From Gordonia insulae (GTDB lineage Bacteria; Actinomycetota; Actinomycetes; Mycobacteriales; Mycobacteriaceae), in the NCBI RefSeq assembly GCF_003855095.1, contig NZ_CP033972.1, forward strand, positions 5,580,001 to 5,644,000: 64,000 bases of DNA, written 5' to 3'. The notes under the pieces were generated by a model. It did no database searches, had not been told where the DNA came from, and saw only the letters and a list, made by a program, of their open reading frames with translations. Shown piece after piece: positions 45,088 through 53,299 of the stretch; the first letter of the stretch is position 1, and every line of letters starts with the position of its first letter. The position numbers and the translations under genes were made by a program.

Positions 45088-45154
45088 AGCGGGCACATTT
45101 GCTGGTCTGCATCGTCGCCGCAGCCGCGACATCGCAGCTCACACGGCTGCGGTG

Positions 45155-46360
45155 TCAGGGGCGAAGGCTGCGATACACCGCCGACTCGAAGGCGAGATGG
45201 GAGCCGAGTGCGGTCGGATCGACGAATGGGAAGAGTTGAGATGCCCAGAATCCGCCGATCCCGGTGCGGCGATCGATCCAGTAATAGAGGTTGGCCAGCC
45301 CGGCCCAGGAGAGCGATCCCGCCGGACGGCCGGTGGGGGCGTCCTCGTCGTTGATCATGAAGCTCAGCCCCCACGACTTCGGTATGCCGGGGAAGAAGTC
45401 GACGTCATGCGACAGCGCGGGTTGGACGCCGGGCAGCGCGGTCACCGAGAGGTCGCCGAGATGGCTGCGCTCGGCCTCGGCGATGGTTTCGGGCCGCAGG
45501 ATCTGCTCGCCGGAATCGGACCGGCCGTCATTGAGCCACATCCGAATGAACGCGAGGTAGTCGCGGACGGTCGAATAAAGACCCTGACCGCCCATCTGGA
45601 CCTCCGGCTCCTCGGGGAATCGCCACCTGTGGTTGGCCTTGAGTGATCCGTCGTCGCGCCGATGATGCAGCAGCGCCCGCCGCCCGGCCATGTCGGCGGT
45701 GAGGGCAAAGGACGTGTCGGACATGCCGAGGGGTGCGAAGACGGTCTCGGACATGACGTCGCCGAGTCGACGTCCGGTGATGCCCTCGATCACCAGGCCC
45801 ACCCAGTCCAGGTTGCTGCCGTACTCCCACCTCGTGCCCGGATCGAACAGCAGCGGGGTGTCCAGTGAGGACATCGTCGCGCTGATGACGCCGGGCACAC
45901 CATGGTCGCGGGTCAGGCGCCGGTAGTTCTCATTGAAGAAGTCATAGCCGAATCCAGCTGTGTGGGTGAGTAGTCGGCGTGTCGTGATCGCGGTCGCGCG
46001 CGGCCTCAGGCGGGGACTCCCGTCGTCGTCGAAGCCGTCGAGTACCGCGACGTCACGCAGGCCCGGGGCGTACTCCTGCGCAGGCGCGTCGAGGTCGAGG
46101 CTGCCCTGTTCGACGAGTTGCAGCGCGACCGTGGCGGTGATCGCCTTGGTGGTCGAGAACATCGCGAAGATGCTGTCGGTGGTCATCTCATCGGAGTCGT
46201 CGATCGCGCGTACGCCCGCCGATGACAGGGCCACGACCGCCTTGTCGGTGGTCACGCCGGCGACCACCCCGGGCATCCGGGGCGAGCCCGCGATCGCCGC
46301 GAGGACGGCCTCGTCGACGGCCGGTCCGATCCGCCGGGGTTCGATCGTCGGACTGCTCAT
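45155..46360 (-). CDS. serine hydrolase, beta-lactamase/esterase class C fold
   Basis: The 401-residue protein has the class C/esterase nucleophile motif S69-T-T-K72 (FSTTKAI), the second motif WEYGSN with catalytic Tyr near 183, and a late segment GLSFMIND...WAGLANLYYWIDRRTGIGGFWASQL. It has no signal peptide, so it is more likely a cytoplasmic esterase (EstB/LipL type) than a penicillin-binding protein. Start ATG 46360. It is separated from prmA by the prm promoter and transcribed the same way, so it may have a separate role in ester or polyester cleavage. Confidence 0.88.
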   Translation of the reverse strand: MSSPTIEPRRIGPAVDEAVLAAIAGSPRMPGVVAGVTTDKAVVALSSAGVRAIDDSDEMTTDSIFAMFSTTKAITATVALQLVEQGSLDLDAPAQEYAPGLRDVAVLDGFDDDGSPRLRPRATAITTRRLLTHTAGFGYDFFNENYRRLTRDHGVPGVISATMSSLDTPLLFDPGTRWEYGSNLDWVGLVIEGITGRRLGDVMSETVFAPLGMSDTSFALTADMAGRRALLHHRRDDGSLKANHRWRFPEEPEVQMGGQGLYSTVRDYLAFIRMWLNDGRSDSGEQILRPETIAEAERSHLGDLSVTALPGVQPALSHDVDFFPGIPKSWGLSFMINDEDAPTGRPAGSLSWAGLANLYYWIDRRTGIGGFWASQLFPFVDPTALGSHLAFESAVYRSLRP

Positions 46361-46385
46361 GAGCTGCAGTCTAGGTTCCCGGTGC

Positions 46386-46790
46386 TCAGCCCCGGGCGAT
46401 GGCGTCGATGATCCAGATCGGCAACCACAGTCCGCAGGTCAGCAGCGTGAGCACGAGATGCAGCGCGTGGGGGCACGAGCTGGTGCGCACGACGATCGGG
46501 GTGTTGACGGTGGTGGTGACGAAGACCGGGGGCGGTCCGTAGGCCGGGTGTGGCGGATGACCCGGTCCGGGGAGCTGCGCATGCGTCGGCGGCGGTCCAT
46601 GGTGTTGCGGCCACGCCGGTTGCGGAGGCCACGATTGCGGGGGCCACGGTTGCGGGGGCCACGATTGCGGAGGCCACGATTGCGCCGGATGCCGGGGCGG
46701 CGGGGCCGCGGCGCGTAACTCCGCCGGGTGGATCACGATCGGCTCCTCGGTGAACCGGTCGTCGCGCGGCGGAGGCGTGGGTGCGTTCAT
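46386..46790 (-). CDS. proline-rich membrane-anchored hypothetical protein
   Basis: The 134-residue protein has a disordered N-terminal region with SWPPQ/PWPPQ pentapeptides repeated about five times near 40-60 and a PPHPAYGPPP stretch. A C-terminal transmembrane helix follows (LHLVLTLLTCGLWLPIWIIDAI, about 110-131). The C-terminal CGLWLPIWI resembles a small family of actinobacterial single-pass proteins with PxxP-rich heads. ATG 46790 was chosen over GTG 46796. The function is unknown. It is expressed in the same direction as the serine hydrolase, 25 bases away. Confidence 0.7.
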   Translation of the reverse strand: MNAPTPPPRDDRFTEEPIVIHPAELRAAAPPPRHPAQSWPPQSWPPQPWPPQSWPPQPAWPQHHGPPPTHAQLPGPGHPPHPAYGPPPVFVTTTVNTPIVVRTSSCPHALHLVLTLLTCGLWLPIWIIDAIARG

Positions 46791-46866
46791 GGACACAGTG
46801 TGGCGTGGCCCACCGACAAGACCGCCACGGCGGAAACGCCAGGCCGGAGACGCCAGGCCGGAGACG

Positions 46867-48045
46867 TCAGGCAGCGAGGCCCGCGACGAACTCGCCGAGC
46901 CGGCGCAGACCTTCGGTCAGGTCATCGGTCGACGCCGCATAGGAGAGGCGAATGTGGTCGTCGGCGGTGTGGTGGCCGAAATCCTTTCCCGGAGTGAGGG
47001 AGACATGCGCCTCCCGCAATGCCCGGTCGCAGAACTCGAACGACGTCAGGCCCGTGCTCGCGACGTCGATGTAGACGTAGAACGCGCCGTCGGGAGCCAC
47101 CGGGACGTCGAGGCCGATGCGCGACAGACCGTCGACCACGAGGTCGCGTCGGATGCGGAACTCCGCGCACCGCGCCTCGGTCAGGGCGAGCGATTCATTG
47201 GTGAAGCATTGCAGCGCCGCGTGCTGCGCGGGTGTCGGCGGGCAGATGTAGAAGTTCTGCGCGAGACGCTCCATCACCGGCACCAGATCGTCGGGGACGA
47301 TGCACCAGCCGAGACGCCAACCGGTCATGCCGAAGTACTTCGAGAAGCTGTTGATCACGATCGCGTCCGGGTCCGCGGTCAGGATGCTCCGCGCGCGACG
47401 GCCCTCGATGTCCGGATCGGCGAGACCCAGGTAGATCTCGTCCACGATGCGCCATCCGCCGCGGTCGCGGACGTCGGCGCACAGATCGGCGAGTTCGTCG
47501 TAGGGCACCGACGTCCCGGTGGGATTCGACGGTGACGCGACCATCACTCCGCGGGTGGCGTCGCCCCACGCCTGCCCGACGAGCTCGGTGGTGAGCTGGA
47601 AGCGCGTCGCCGGGCTGGTGGGGATCAGCCGGACCCGGGCACCGAAGCTCTCGGCGAACTGCCGGTTGCACGGATAGGACGGATCGGCGACCAGGACCTC
47701 GTCGCCCGGGTCGACGAGTGCCGCGCAACTGAGCAGAAGGGCGGCCGATGCGCCCGACGTCACCACCACCCGGCGCGGGTCGACCTCGGCGCCGAACCGG
47801 GTGCCGCTGAAGTCCGCGATCACCGTACGCAACTCCGGCAGACCCAACGCTTCCGTGTAGGCCAGGGAGCGGCCGTCGGTGAGGTCGCGGATCGCGGCGA
47901 GGAAGGCCGGCGGCGCGCCGAAGTCGGGCTCGCCGATGCTGAGTTTCACCACGTCGTGGCCGGCGGCTTCGAGTTCGGCGGCCCGCTTGCCGAACTCCAT
48001 CGCGTAGAACGGTGCCACGGCGTCGGCGCGCTGGGAGATCCTCAT
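46867..48045 (-). CDS. PLP-dependent aminotransferase, class I/II
   Basis: This 392-residue fold-type I aminotransferase has the N-terminal VKLSIGEPDFGAPP, ASPSNPTGTSVP near 172 and SFSKYFGMTGWRLGW near 229 with the PLP lysine. C-terminal DDHIRLSYAAS carries the carboxylate-binding Arg. It resembles aspartate/alanine-like or N-succinyldiaminopimelate aminotransferases; the donor is not determined. Start ATG 48045 matches the conserved N terminus (RISQRADAVAPF). A strong hairpin separates it from the aldo/keto reductase gene upstream. Confidence 0.9.
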   Translation of the reverse strand: MRISQRADAVAPFYAMEFGKRAAELEAAGHDVVKLSIGEPDFGAPPAFLAAIRDLTDGRSLAYTEALGLPELRTVIADFSGTRFGAEVDPRRVVVTSGASAALLLSCAALVDPGDEVLVADPSYPCNRQFAESFGARVRLIPTSPATRFQLTTELVGQAWGDATRGVMVASPSNPTGTSVPYDELADLCADVRDRGGWRIVDEIYLGLADPDIEGRRARSILTADPDAIVINSFSKYFGMTGWRLGWCIVPDDLVPVMERLAQNFYICPPTPAQHAALQCFTNESLALTEARCAEFRIRRDLVVDGLSRIGLDVPVAPDGAFYVYIDVASTGLTSFEFCDRALREAHVSLTPGKDFGHHTADDHIRLSYAASTDDLTEGLRRLGEFVAGLAA

Positions 48046-48059
48046 GACGCCATTGTGCT

Positions 48060-48086
48060 CGGTCGGCCGCGGTCCGCGGCCGACCG
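48060..48086 (-). terminator. hairpin terminator after the aldo/keto reductase gene
   Basis: CGGTCGGCCGCGG (48060-48072) and CCGCGGCCGACCG (48074-48086) are perfect inverted copies around a single T. It begins 10 bases beyond the reductase stop on the minus strand. There is no U-run. Confidence 0.5.
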
Positions 48087-48095
48087 GGCCCGGCC

Positions 48096-48926
48096 CTACG
48101 GGATGCGGTTGAACTCGTCCGGATCCGGTCCGCGCCGACGATCCTTGTTGAGCCCGTCGATCGCCGCGACGTCCTCGACCGAGAGGTCGAAGTCGAAGAG
48201 AGCGAAGTTCTCCTCGACCCGCGAGCGGGTGACCGACTTCGGGAACACGATGTCGCCGCGCTGGATGTGCCAGCGCAACGTGACCTGGGCCGGGCTGCGG
48301 CCCTTCTCCTGAGCGATCTTGGTGATCACCGGGTCGTCGAGCACATCGCCCTGGGCGATCGGCGACCATGCCTCGGTCGCGATGCCGTGATCGGAGTTGA
48401 ACGCGCGCAACGGGTTCTGCGACAGATACGGGTGTACCTCGATCTGGTTCACCGCCGGGACGGTGTCGGTCTCGGCGAACAGTCGCTCGAGATGGGCACG
48501 CTGGAAATTGGAGACGCCGATCGCGCGCGCCTTGCCGTCGGCGTGGAACTTCTCCAGTGCCCGCCAGGTCTCCACGAAATCACCGACGCCGGGCAAGGGC
48601 CAGTGGATGAGGAAGAGGTCGACCGCGTCGACTCCGAGATCGGTGAGCGTCTGATCGGCCGCCTTCAGCGCATCGTCATAGGCGTGGAATCCGTTGTTGA
48701 GTTTGCTGGTGATGAACACCTCGTCGCGCGGGATGCCCGACTCGGCAACCGCTTCGCCGACACCCTTCTCGTTGCCGTACATCTCGGCGGTGTCGATGTG
48801 CCGGTAGCCCACCTCCAGGGCGGTTGACGTGGCCGCCTTGGTATCGGCCGGCGGAATCTGGAACACGCCGAAACCGAGCTGGGGGATCTCGACACCATTG
48901 TTGAGAGTGATTGTGGGAACCGACAT
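48096..48926 (-). CDS. aldo/keto reductase (2,5-diketo-D-gluconate reductase-like)
   Basis: This 276-residue NADPH-dependent reductase has the catalytic tetrad D45, Y50, K75 and H108 (HIDTAEMYGNE, ITSKLNN, LIHWPLP) and the C-terminal coenzyme-binding IVFPKSVTRSRVEENFALFDF by pattern. It resembles the DkgA/AKR5 group, which reduces keto sugars, methylglyoxal and aldehydes. Purine-rich GAAAGGAAG precedes ATG 48926. It is followed by a hairpin terminator and is probably monocistronic. Confidence 0.92.
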   Translation of the reverse strand: MSVPTITLNNGVEIPQLGFGVFQIPPADTKAATSTALEVGYRHIDTAEMYGNEKGVGEAVAESGIPRDEVFITSKLNNGFHAYDDALKAADQTLTDLGVDAVDLFLIHWPLPGVGDFVETWRALEKFHADGKARAIGVSNFQRAHLERLFAETDTVPAVNQIEVHPYLSQNPLRAFNSDHGIATEAWSPIAQGDVLDDPVITKIAQEKGRSPAQVTLRWHIQRGDIVFPKSVTRSRVEENFALFDFDLSVEDVAAIDGLNKDRRRGPDPDEFNRIP

Positions 48927-48970
48927 TCGGATCTTCCTTTCGGTTGGGAATCTGGGGACGGGTGAATCGG

Positions 48971-49912
48971 TCAGGGCAGGAGGACGTACTTGCCGCGAGG
49001 ATGGGCGGCGGCGAGCTCCGCCAACGCAGTCGGCGCCTCGGTGAACGGGAAGGTCTTGGCGACCTCGGTGACGAGTACCCCGGACGCAGCGTCGGCGATG
49101 AGTCCGTCGAGCGCCTCGGTGCGGTACCTCTTGCTCTCCGGGGTGCTGCCGTTCACCACCACGATCCCGTCGGCGGCGCGACCGAACGCCGCGACGCTGA
49201 CGATCTTTCCCGGATTGTCGACCAGCGCCAGCGAGGCGTCGATCGCCTCGTCATTGCCGACGGTGTCGATGACGGACGTGATCGACCCGGACGCGACCGC
49301 ACGGATGCGGTCGAGCAGGCCGTCGCCATACGCGACGGGCGCGGCGCCGAGTCGACGGACCTGGTCGTGGTTGGCCGTGTTCGCGGTGGCGATCACGGTC
49401 GCACCCGCCTTGACCGCGAGCTGGATCGCGATGGAGCCCACCGCGCCGGAGCCGCCGTGGATCAGCACGAGGTCGCCGTCCGCGATTCCGGCAGTCCCCA
49501 CGGCGTCCGCGGCCGTCACACCCACGAGGAGCAGTCCGGCCGCGCGCGGGAAGTCGAGGGTCGGCGGCTTGGCGTGGACGGCCCGCGTCGAGGAGAGCAG
49601 GGTGTCCGCGATGGCGCCGACCGCGCGGTAGACGATGACCTCGTCGCCGACGGCCAACGGCCCCGCAGTGGTTGCGGCGCCGTCGCCGACCGCGGTCACC
49701 ACGCCTGCCGCCTCGTAGCCGATCGGTAGCGGCAACCGCGATTCGTCCGCGCCGACGTAGCCCCGCACGCTCTTGACGTCGATGGGGTTCAGTCCGATGG
49801 CCCGCGTCTCGACGACGACCTGATCGGGTCCCGGATCGGGGATCGTGACATCGACGAGGTCGAGGACCTCGGCCGGATCGCCGTACGCGGTCGCGACAAA
49901 TCTCTTGGCCAT
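48971..49912 (-). CDS. NADP-dependent quinone oxidoreductase-like MDR enzyme
   Basis: The 313-residue zinc-free medium-chain reductase has YEAAGVVTAVG near 69-79 and the NADPH-binding GGSGAVGSIAIQLA near 152-165. A C-terminal HPRGKYVLLP strand ends it. No structural-zinc cysteines are present. Members reduce quinones or unsaturated aldehydes and ketones. It is divergent from the ArsR/SRPBCC pair, with an ArsR operator between them at 49990-50009, so it is probably part of that regulon. Start ATG 49912. Confidence 0.9.
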   Translation of the reverse strand: MAKRFVATAYGDPAEVLDLVDVTIPDPGPDQVVVETRAIGLNPIDVKSVRGYVGADESRLPLPIGYEAAGVVTAVGDGAATTAGPLAVGDEVIVYRAVGAIADTLLSSTRAVHAKPPTLDFPRAAGLLLVGVTAADAVGTAGIADGDLVLIHGGSGAVGSIAIQLAVKAGATVIATANTANHDQVRRLGAAPVAYGDGLLDRIRAVASGSITSVIDTVGNDEAIDASLALVDNPGKIVSVAAFGRAADGIVVVNGSTPESKRYRTEALDGLIADAASGVLVTEVAKTFPFTEAPTALAELAAAHPRGKYVLLP

Positions 49913-49989
49913 GTTCGGTTCAAGGATGGCGCACGGGCCGAGTATTCCACGACGTGTCTTCGGCCATCCTCGATCGGAACCCCGACAAT

Positions 49990-50009
49990 TGGTAACCGAT
50001 GGGTTACCA
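49990..50009. promoter_or_regulatory. perfect ArsR-type operator
   Basis: TGGTAACC-gatg-GGTTACCA is a perfect 8-bp inverted repeat with a 4-bp spacer. It ends 8 bases before the ArsR GTG start and lies 78 bases from the divergent reductase start. It is ideally placed for autorepression and for control of the reductase. Confidence 0.75.
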
Positions 50010-50017
50010 TTCGGGGT

Positions 50018-50404
50018 GTGGCTGTGTACGACGCGATCGCCGACCCCGTCCGCCGGCGCATTCTGCGGTCGCTCGCCGACGGTCCCTGTCGTGTCGTCGA
50101 CCTCCGCGAGGCGCTGGCCGCGCACCATCCGATCTCCCGACCGGCGGTCAGTCGGCATCTCCGGGTACTGGCCGAGGCGGGGCTGGTCGTCGCCGATGAG
50201 CGGGGACGCGAACGGCACTATCGGTTCGACGCGACGCCACTCGACGAGGTTCGTGAGTTCGTTCATGAACTCCGGTCGGCGCGCCATGCGGCCCGCCCGC
50301 CCATCGACGATTCGATGCTCGATGCACTCGACACCGAGGTGCATCGCACCAAACGCGAACGCCGCACGACGGCGCTCGTCGACGAACAGGAGGAGTCCGC
50401 ATGA
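50018..50404 (+). CDS. ArsR (SdpR-like) transcriptional repressor
   Basis: This 128-residue winged helix-turn-helix protein has YDAIADPVRRRILRSLADGP at the start and HHPISRPAVSRHLRVLAEAGLVV as the recognition region (about 43-65). The metal-binding ELCVCDL box of ArsR/SmtB is absent, placing it with metal-independent SdpR-type repressors, which usually pair with an SRPBCC protein as here. It starts with GTG 50018 right after the operator, and its stop overlaps the SRPBCC start. Confidence 0.9.
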   Translation: MAVYDAIADPVRRRILRSLADGPCRVVDLREALAAHHPISRPAVSRHLRVLAEAGLVVADERGRERHYRFDATPLDEVREFVHELRSARHAARPPIDDSMLDALDTEVHRTKRERRTTALVDEQEESA

Positions 50405-50934
50405 CACCCATCCCCACCGGTGAGCATCGGGTCCGTGCCGAAGGTGATGCCGTGGCCTTCACGAGGACCTACCGAGCCGGAATCGACGACGTCTGGGCCG
50501 CCGTCACCGAATCCGATCGACTCGCCCGCTGGATCGGCTTCTACAGCGGTGACCCGAAGCAGGGGCACGTCGCGTTCACCATGAACGCCGAAGGCGAGGA
50601 GAACATGACACCGACCCGCTACGACATCCGCGCATGCGAACCGCCGCGGCTGTTGCGGGTCCACACCACCGACGACTTCGGGACCTGGGACCTGATCGTG
50701 GAACTCGCGGAATCGGATGGGGTCACCACGCTCACCCTCAGCCAGATCATCGACGACCCGACCACCATCGAGAACACCGGACCCGGGTGGGAGTACTACC
50801 TCGACCGTCTGTCCGCGGCGATCGACGAAACCGACCCGGGCGCAATCGACTTCGACGACTACTATCCGGCGCAGCGCGACTACTACCTCCGTATTCAGCA
50901 CGTCGTGGCCGAGCGGGCGGGCTCGTCGGAGTAG
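50401..50934 (+). CDS. SRPBCC (AHSA1-like) ligand-binding protein
   Basis: The 177-residue protein has the START/Bet v1-like fold: VAFTRTYRAGIDDVWAAVTESDRLARWIGFY near the N terminus, a central beta-sheet (LLRVHTTDDFGTWDLIVELAE) and a long C-terminal helix (GWEYYLDRLSAAID). It has no catalytic signature. Members of ArsR/SRPBCC pairs may bind a hydrophobic ligand. Start ATG 50401 overlaps the ArsR stop (ATGA), so the two are co-translated. Confidence 0.88.
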   Translation: MTPIPTGEHRVRAEGDAVAFTRTYRAGIDDVWAAVTESDRLARWIGFYSGDPKQGHVAFTMNAEGEENMTPTRYDIRACEPPRLLRVHTTDDFGTWDLIVELAESDGVTTLTLSQIIDDPTTIENTGPGWEYYLDRLSAAIDETDPGAIDFDDYYPAQRDYYLRIQHVVAERAGSSE

Positions 50935-50989
50935 CCCGTCCGCGCCCATCGACCGGCGGAACCGTCGCGCGGCAGGGCAGGATGTCGGT

Positions 50990-51463
50990 GTGCCGATTCC
51001 CGACTTCATCCGCGCCCTCCGCCGACATGTGGGCCATGACCCGCTGTGGCTGTCCGGGGTCAGCGCGGTCGTGCGCGCCGAGGACGGCCGCATCCTGCTC
51101 ACCCGCCGCGTCGACACGGGGCAGTGGGCGGTGGTGTCCGGCGTCCTCGAACCGGGGGAGGAGCCCGCGCGGGCCGTGCTGCGCGAGATCGCCGAGGAGA
51201 CGGGTGTGCGGGCCGAGGTACTCCGGCTGACGAGCGTCGACGTGACGCCGATGATCACCTACCCGAACGGCGATCAGACGCAATACCTGGACGTCTGCTT
51301 CCTCGCCCGTCACATCGACGGCGATCCCCATCCCGCCGACGACGAGAACAGTGCGGTGCGGTGGTTCGCGCCCGACGACCTGCCCGAGGATCTGGCCGAG
51401 ACGTCGCGACTGCGCATCGACAAGGCGCTTCGCGGCGATCCGGTCGCCTGGTTTCGTCGATGA
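50990..51463 (+). CDS. NUDIX hydrolase
   Basis: This 157-residue protein carries the NUDIX box as GVLEPGEEP...REIAEETG (about residues 50-71). N-terminal FIRALRRHVGHDPLWLSGVSAVV and C-terminal VRWFAPDDLPEDLA are typical of the group annotated as ADP-ribose or 8-oxo-dGTP pyrophosphatases. The start GTG 50990 lies 55 bases after the SRPBCC stop, with GGCAGG upstream. It may be transcribed with the ArsR/SRPBCC genes, but a separate promoter is possible. A second NUDIX gene lies at 17090. Confidence 0.87.
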   Translation: MPIPDFIRALRRHVGHDPLWLSGVSAVVRAEDGRILLTRRVDTGQWAVVSGVLEPGEEPARAVLREIAEETGVRAEVLRLTSVDVTPMITYPNGDQTQYLDVCFLARHIDGDPHPADDENSAVRWFAPDDLPEDLAETSRLRIDKALRGDPVAWFRR

Positions 51464-51520
51464 CGACAGAATGTGAGGCGATCGGCCGGGATCGGAGTGT
51501 CGCCAGCAGAAGGAGCAGTT

Positions 51521-51724
51521 ATGCAGGGAGTCGGCATCTGGGTGTTTTTCGTGGCGGTCGGCGTCGTCGGGCTCACGTGGGCGATCGTCGACATCGTCAA
51601 TGTCGGATGGGGGAACGTGCCGGGGAGCACGTGGCTCTGCGTGCTGATGAGCCTGATCGTCGTGGTGGGTTCGCTGTATCGGGAGTTCGGCGGGGCACCG
51701 CTGGTCACCGCTGACGACGATTGA
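51521..51724 (+). CDS. small two-helix membrane protein
   Basis: A 67-residue protein with two predicted transmembrane helices (about 5-25, IWVFFVAVGVVGLTWAIVDIV; and about 35-53, STWLCVLMSLIVVVGSLY) and a short acidic tail. AAGGAG precedes ATG 51521 with good spacing. No family was recognised. Confidence 0.7.
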   Translation: MQGVGIWVFFVAVGVVGLTWAIVDIVNVGWGNVPGSTWLCVLMSLIVVVGSLYREFGGAPLVTADDD

Positions 51725-51729
51725 CGCGG

Positions 51730-51748
51730 GCCGGGTTCCGGGCCCGGC
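51730..51748 (+). terminator. short GC hairpin after the small membrane protein gene
   Basis: GCCGGG (51730-51735) pairs with CCCGGC (51743-51748) around a 7-base loop, five bases after the stop codon. The stem is short and lacks a T-run, so this is a weak call. Confidence 0.3.
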
Positions 51749-51881
51749 GAGTGCCCATACGACGGGCCCCGTCGATTCCCCGTCGATCCCCACGGCATAC
51801 ATCGAGATCCTCGCCGACTGATCGCGGATTCTGTCGGTGGCCGATGATTCACTCAGGGCATCCCAGATAACAGGAGGTGCC

Positions 51882-52373
51882 GTGAACGACCAGCAGCCCG
51901 AACCGCACCCGCACATGTCGATGGATGTCGATTGGGCGGCCATGGACAAATGGCTCGTCGAATCGATGGGGAACATGCCGCGCGCGGCGATCCTCGACAT
52001 CGGCCCGGCCGGGGCACGCGGTGACGACTCCGAGGACGTCGACTGCGCGCAGATCCAGGTACTCGGGTCGGAGACCTTCCTGGTCCGACTCTCGACCACG
52101 ATGATGTCGACGCCGCTGCTCTCGTCCTACGGTGTGCCGCGGGCGGCGCTGGACATGTGGTTCTACGACGACACCTTCGACGACTGCACCCACGGGTATT
52201 TGATGAGCCGCTCCCGGCGCCGTATCGCGGAGATCGTCGTCGCCTGGTTCCGTGACCGGTGTGGCTTCTCGGCCCCCGACGACCTCGGTTGCTCGTACAC
52301 CGAACCGGTCGCCCTCCCGCGCTCCGCGACCACCTACGAGGGGTCGGCGTCGCAACGTCAGGGATACCCCTGA
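51882..52373 (+). CDS. conserved hypothetical, possibly TY-Chap-like
   Basis: A 163-residue acidic soluble protein. CAQIQVLGSETFLVRLS followed by ALDMWFYDD and a C-terminal helix (RRRIAEIVVAWFRDRCGF) recalls the T3SS-chaperone-like TY-Chap domain of actinobacteria, but the resemblance is loose. The start GTG 51882 has a strong AGGAGG four bases upstream, preferred over an earlier in-frame ATG. No catalytic motif is seen. Confidence 0.6.
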   Translation: MNDQQPEPHPHMSMDVDWAAMDKWLVESMGNMPRAAILDIGPAGARGDDSEDVDCAQIQVLGSETFLVRLSTTMMSTPLLSSYGVPRAALDMWFYDDTFDDCTHGYLMSRSRRRIAEIVVAWFRDRCGFSAPDDLGCSYTEPVALPRSATTYEGSASQRQGYP

Positions 52374-52435
52374 TCTTTCCCCGATTTCACCCGTCACCTG
52401 ATGATTTCCCGGCGACGAGAGGCCACAGTGGAGTC

Positions 52436-52654
52436 ATGACCACATCAATGACCCCGAACGGGACAACCGGCAACAAACTCGGATTCTGGAAGATTCTCGG
52501 CATCATCGCCGTGGTCCTCCTCGCACTCGCGATGGTCGGGCCGCTTCTCAAGGGGCTCTTCTGGATTGCACTGATCGGACTCGCGATCTACGGCGGCTTC
52601 ATGCTCTTCCGTTCGAAGTCGGCCAATCGTCCGAACGGTCCCACCTCGGTGTGA
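52436..52654 (+). CDS. small single-pass membrane protein
   Basis: A 72-residue protein with a hydrophobic core (ILGIIAVVLLALAMVGPLLKG and FWIALIGLAIYGGFMLF, about 20-57) that probably forms two closely spaced helices, and polar ends. ATG 52436 follows GTGGAG. No family recognised. It precedes the macrodomain gene by 21 bases and may be co-transcribed with it. Confidence 0.62.
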   Translation: MTTSMTPNGTTGNKLGFWKILGIIAVVLLALAMVGPLLKGLFWIALIGLAIYGGFMLFRSKSANRPNGPTSV

Positions 52655-52675
52655 GCGGAGGATAGTCTGCCGACC

Positions 52676-53182
52676 ATGGGCGGTATCGACGTCATCACCG
52701 GCGACATCACCTCGGTGCGCACCGACGCCATCGTGAACGCGGCGAACTCCTCGCTGCTCGGAGGCGGTGGCGTCGACGGCGCCATCCATCGCGCCGGCGG
52801 ACCGGCCATTCTGCGGGAATGCAGGGTGCTGCGTGAGACGTCCCTGCCGTCCGGACTCGAGAGCGGCGCGGCCGTCGCGACCACCGCCGGCGACCTCCCG
52901 GCCCGCTGGGTGATCCACACGGTGGGACCGGTGTACTCGACTCGCGAGGACCGGTCGTCCATCCTCCGGTCGTGTTACACCCGAAGCCTGCGGCTCGCTG
53001 ATGCACTCGGGGCCCGGTCGATCGCGTTCCCGCTCATCTCCGGCGGCGCCTACGGCTGGCCCCTCGACGATGCCGTCGACCAGCAGGTTCGTGCTGTCAA
53101 AGAAGCGGATTCGACTGTCGAATCCATTACGCTCGTGGCCTTTTCGGACATGATCGCGGATCTCACACGCCGTGCACTCTAG
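52676..53182 (+). CDS. macrodomain protein (O-acetyl-ADP-ribose deacetylase-like)
   Basis: A 168-residue stand-alone macrodomain with VITGDITSVRTDAIVNAANSSLLGGGGVDGAIHRAGG by pattern, holding the adenine Asp and the catalytic-loop Asn/Asp of MacroD-type enzymes. The phosphate-binding LISGGAYGWP lies near 121-130. It should remove ADP-ribose from proteins or hydrolyse O-acetyl-ADP-ribose. Start ATG 52676. It lies within a run of small plus-strand genes; no ADP-ribosyltransferase is nearby. Confidence 0.92.
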   Translation: MGGIDVITGDITSVRTDAIVNAANSSLLGGGGVDGAIHRAGGPAILRECRVLRETSLPSGLESGAAVATTAGDLPARWVIHTVGPVYSTREDRSSILRSCYTRSLRLADALGARSIAFPLISGGAYGWPLDDAVDQQVRAVKEADSTVESITLVAFSDMIADLTRRAL

Positions 53183-53299
53183 GTGATCCCCATTCGGCGA
53201 CGCAGCTGACTATCCTCTGCTGGTGGCCGAATACCCGGGGGTACGTATCGAACGTGCGTGTGTGCGGCGACGCGACCCACGACGGGCGTGTGACCCGCG

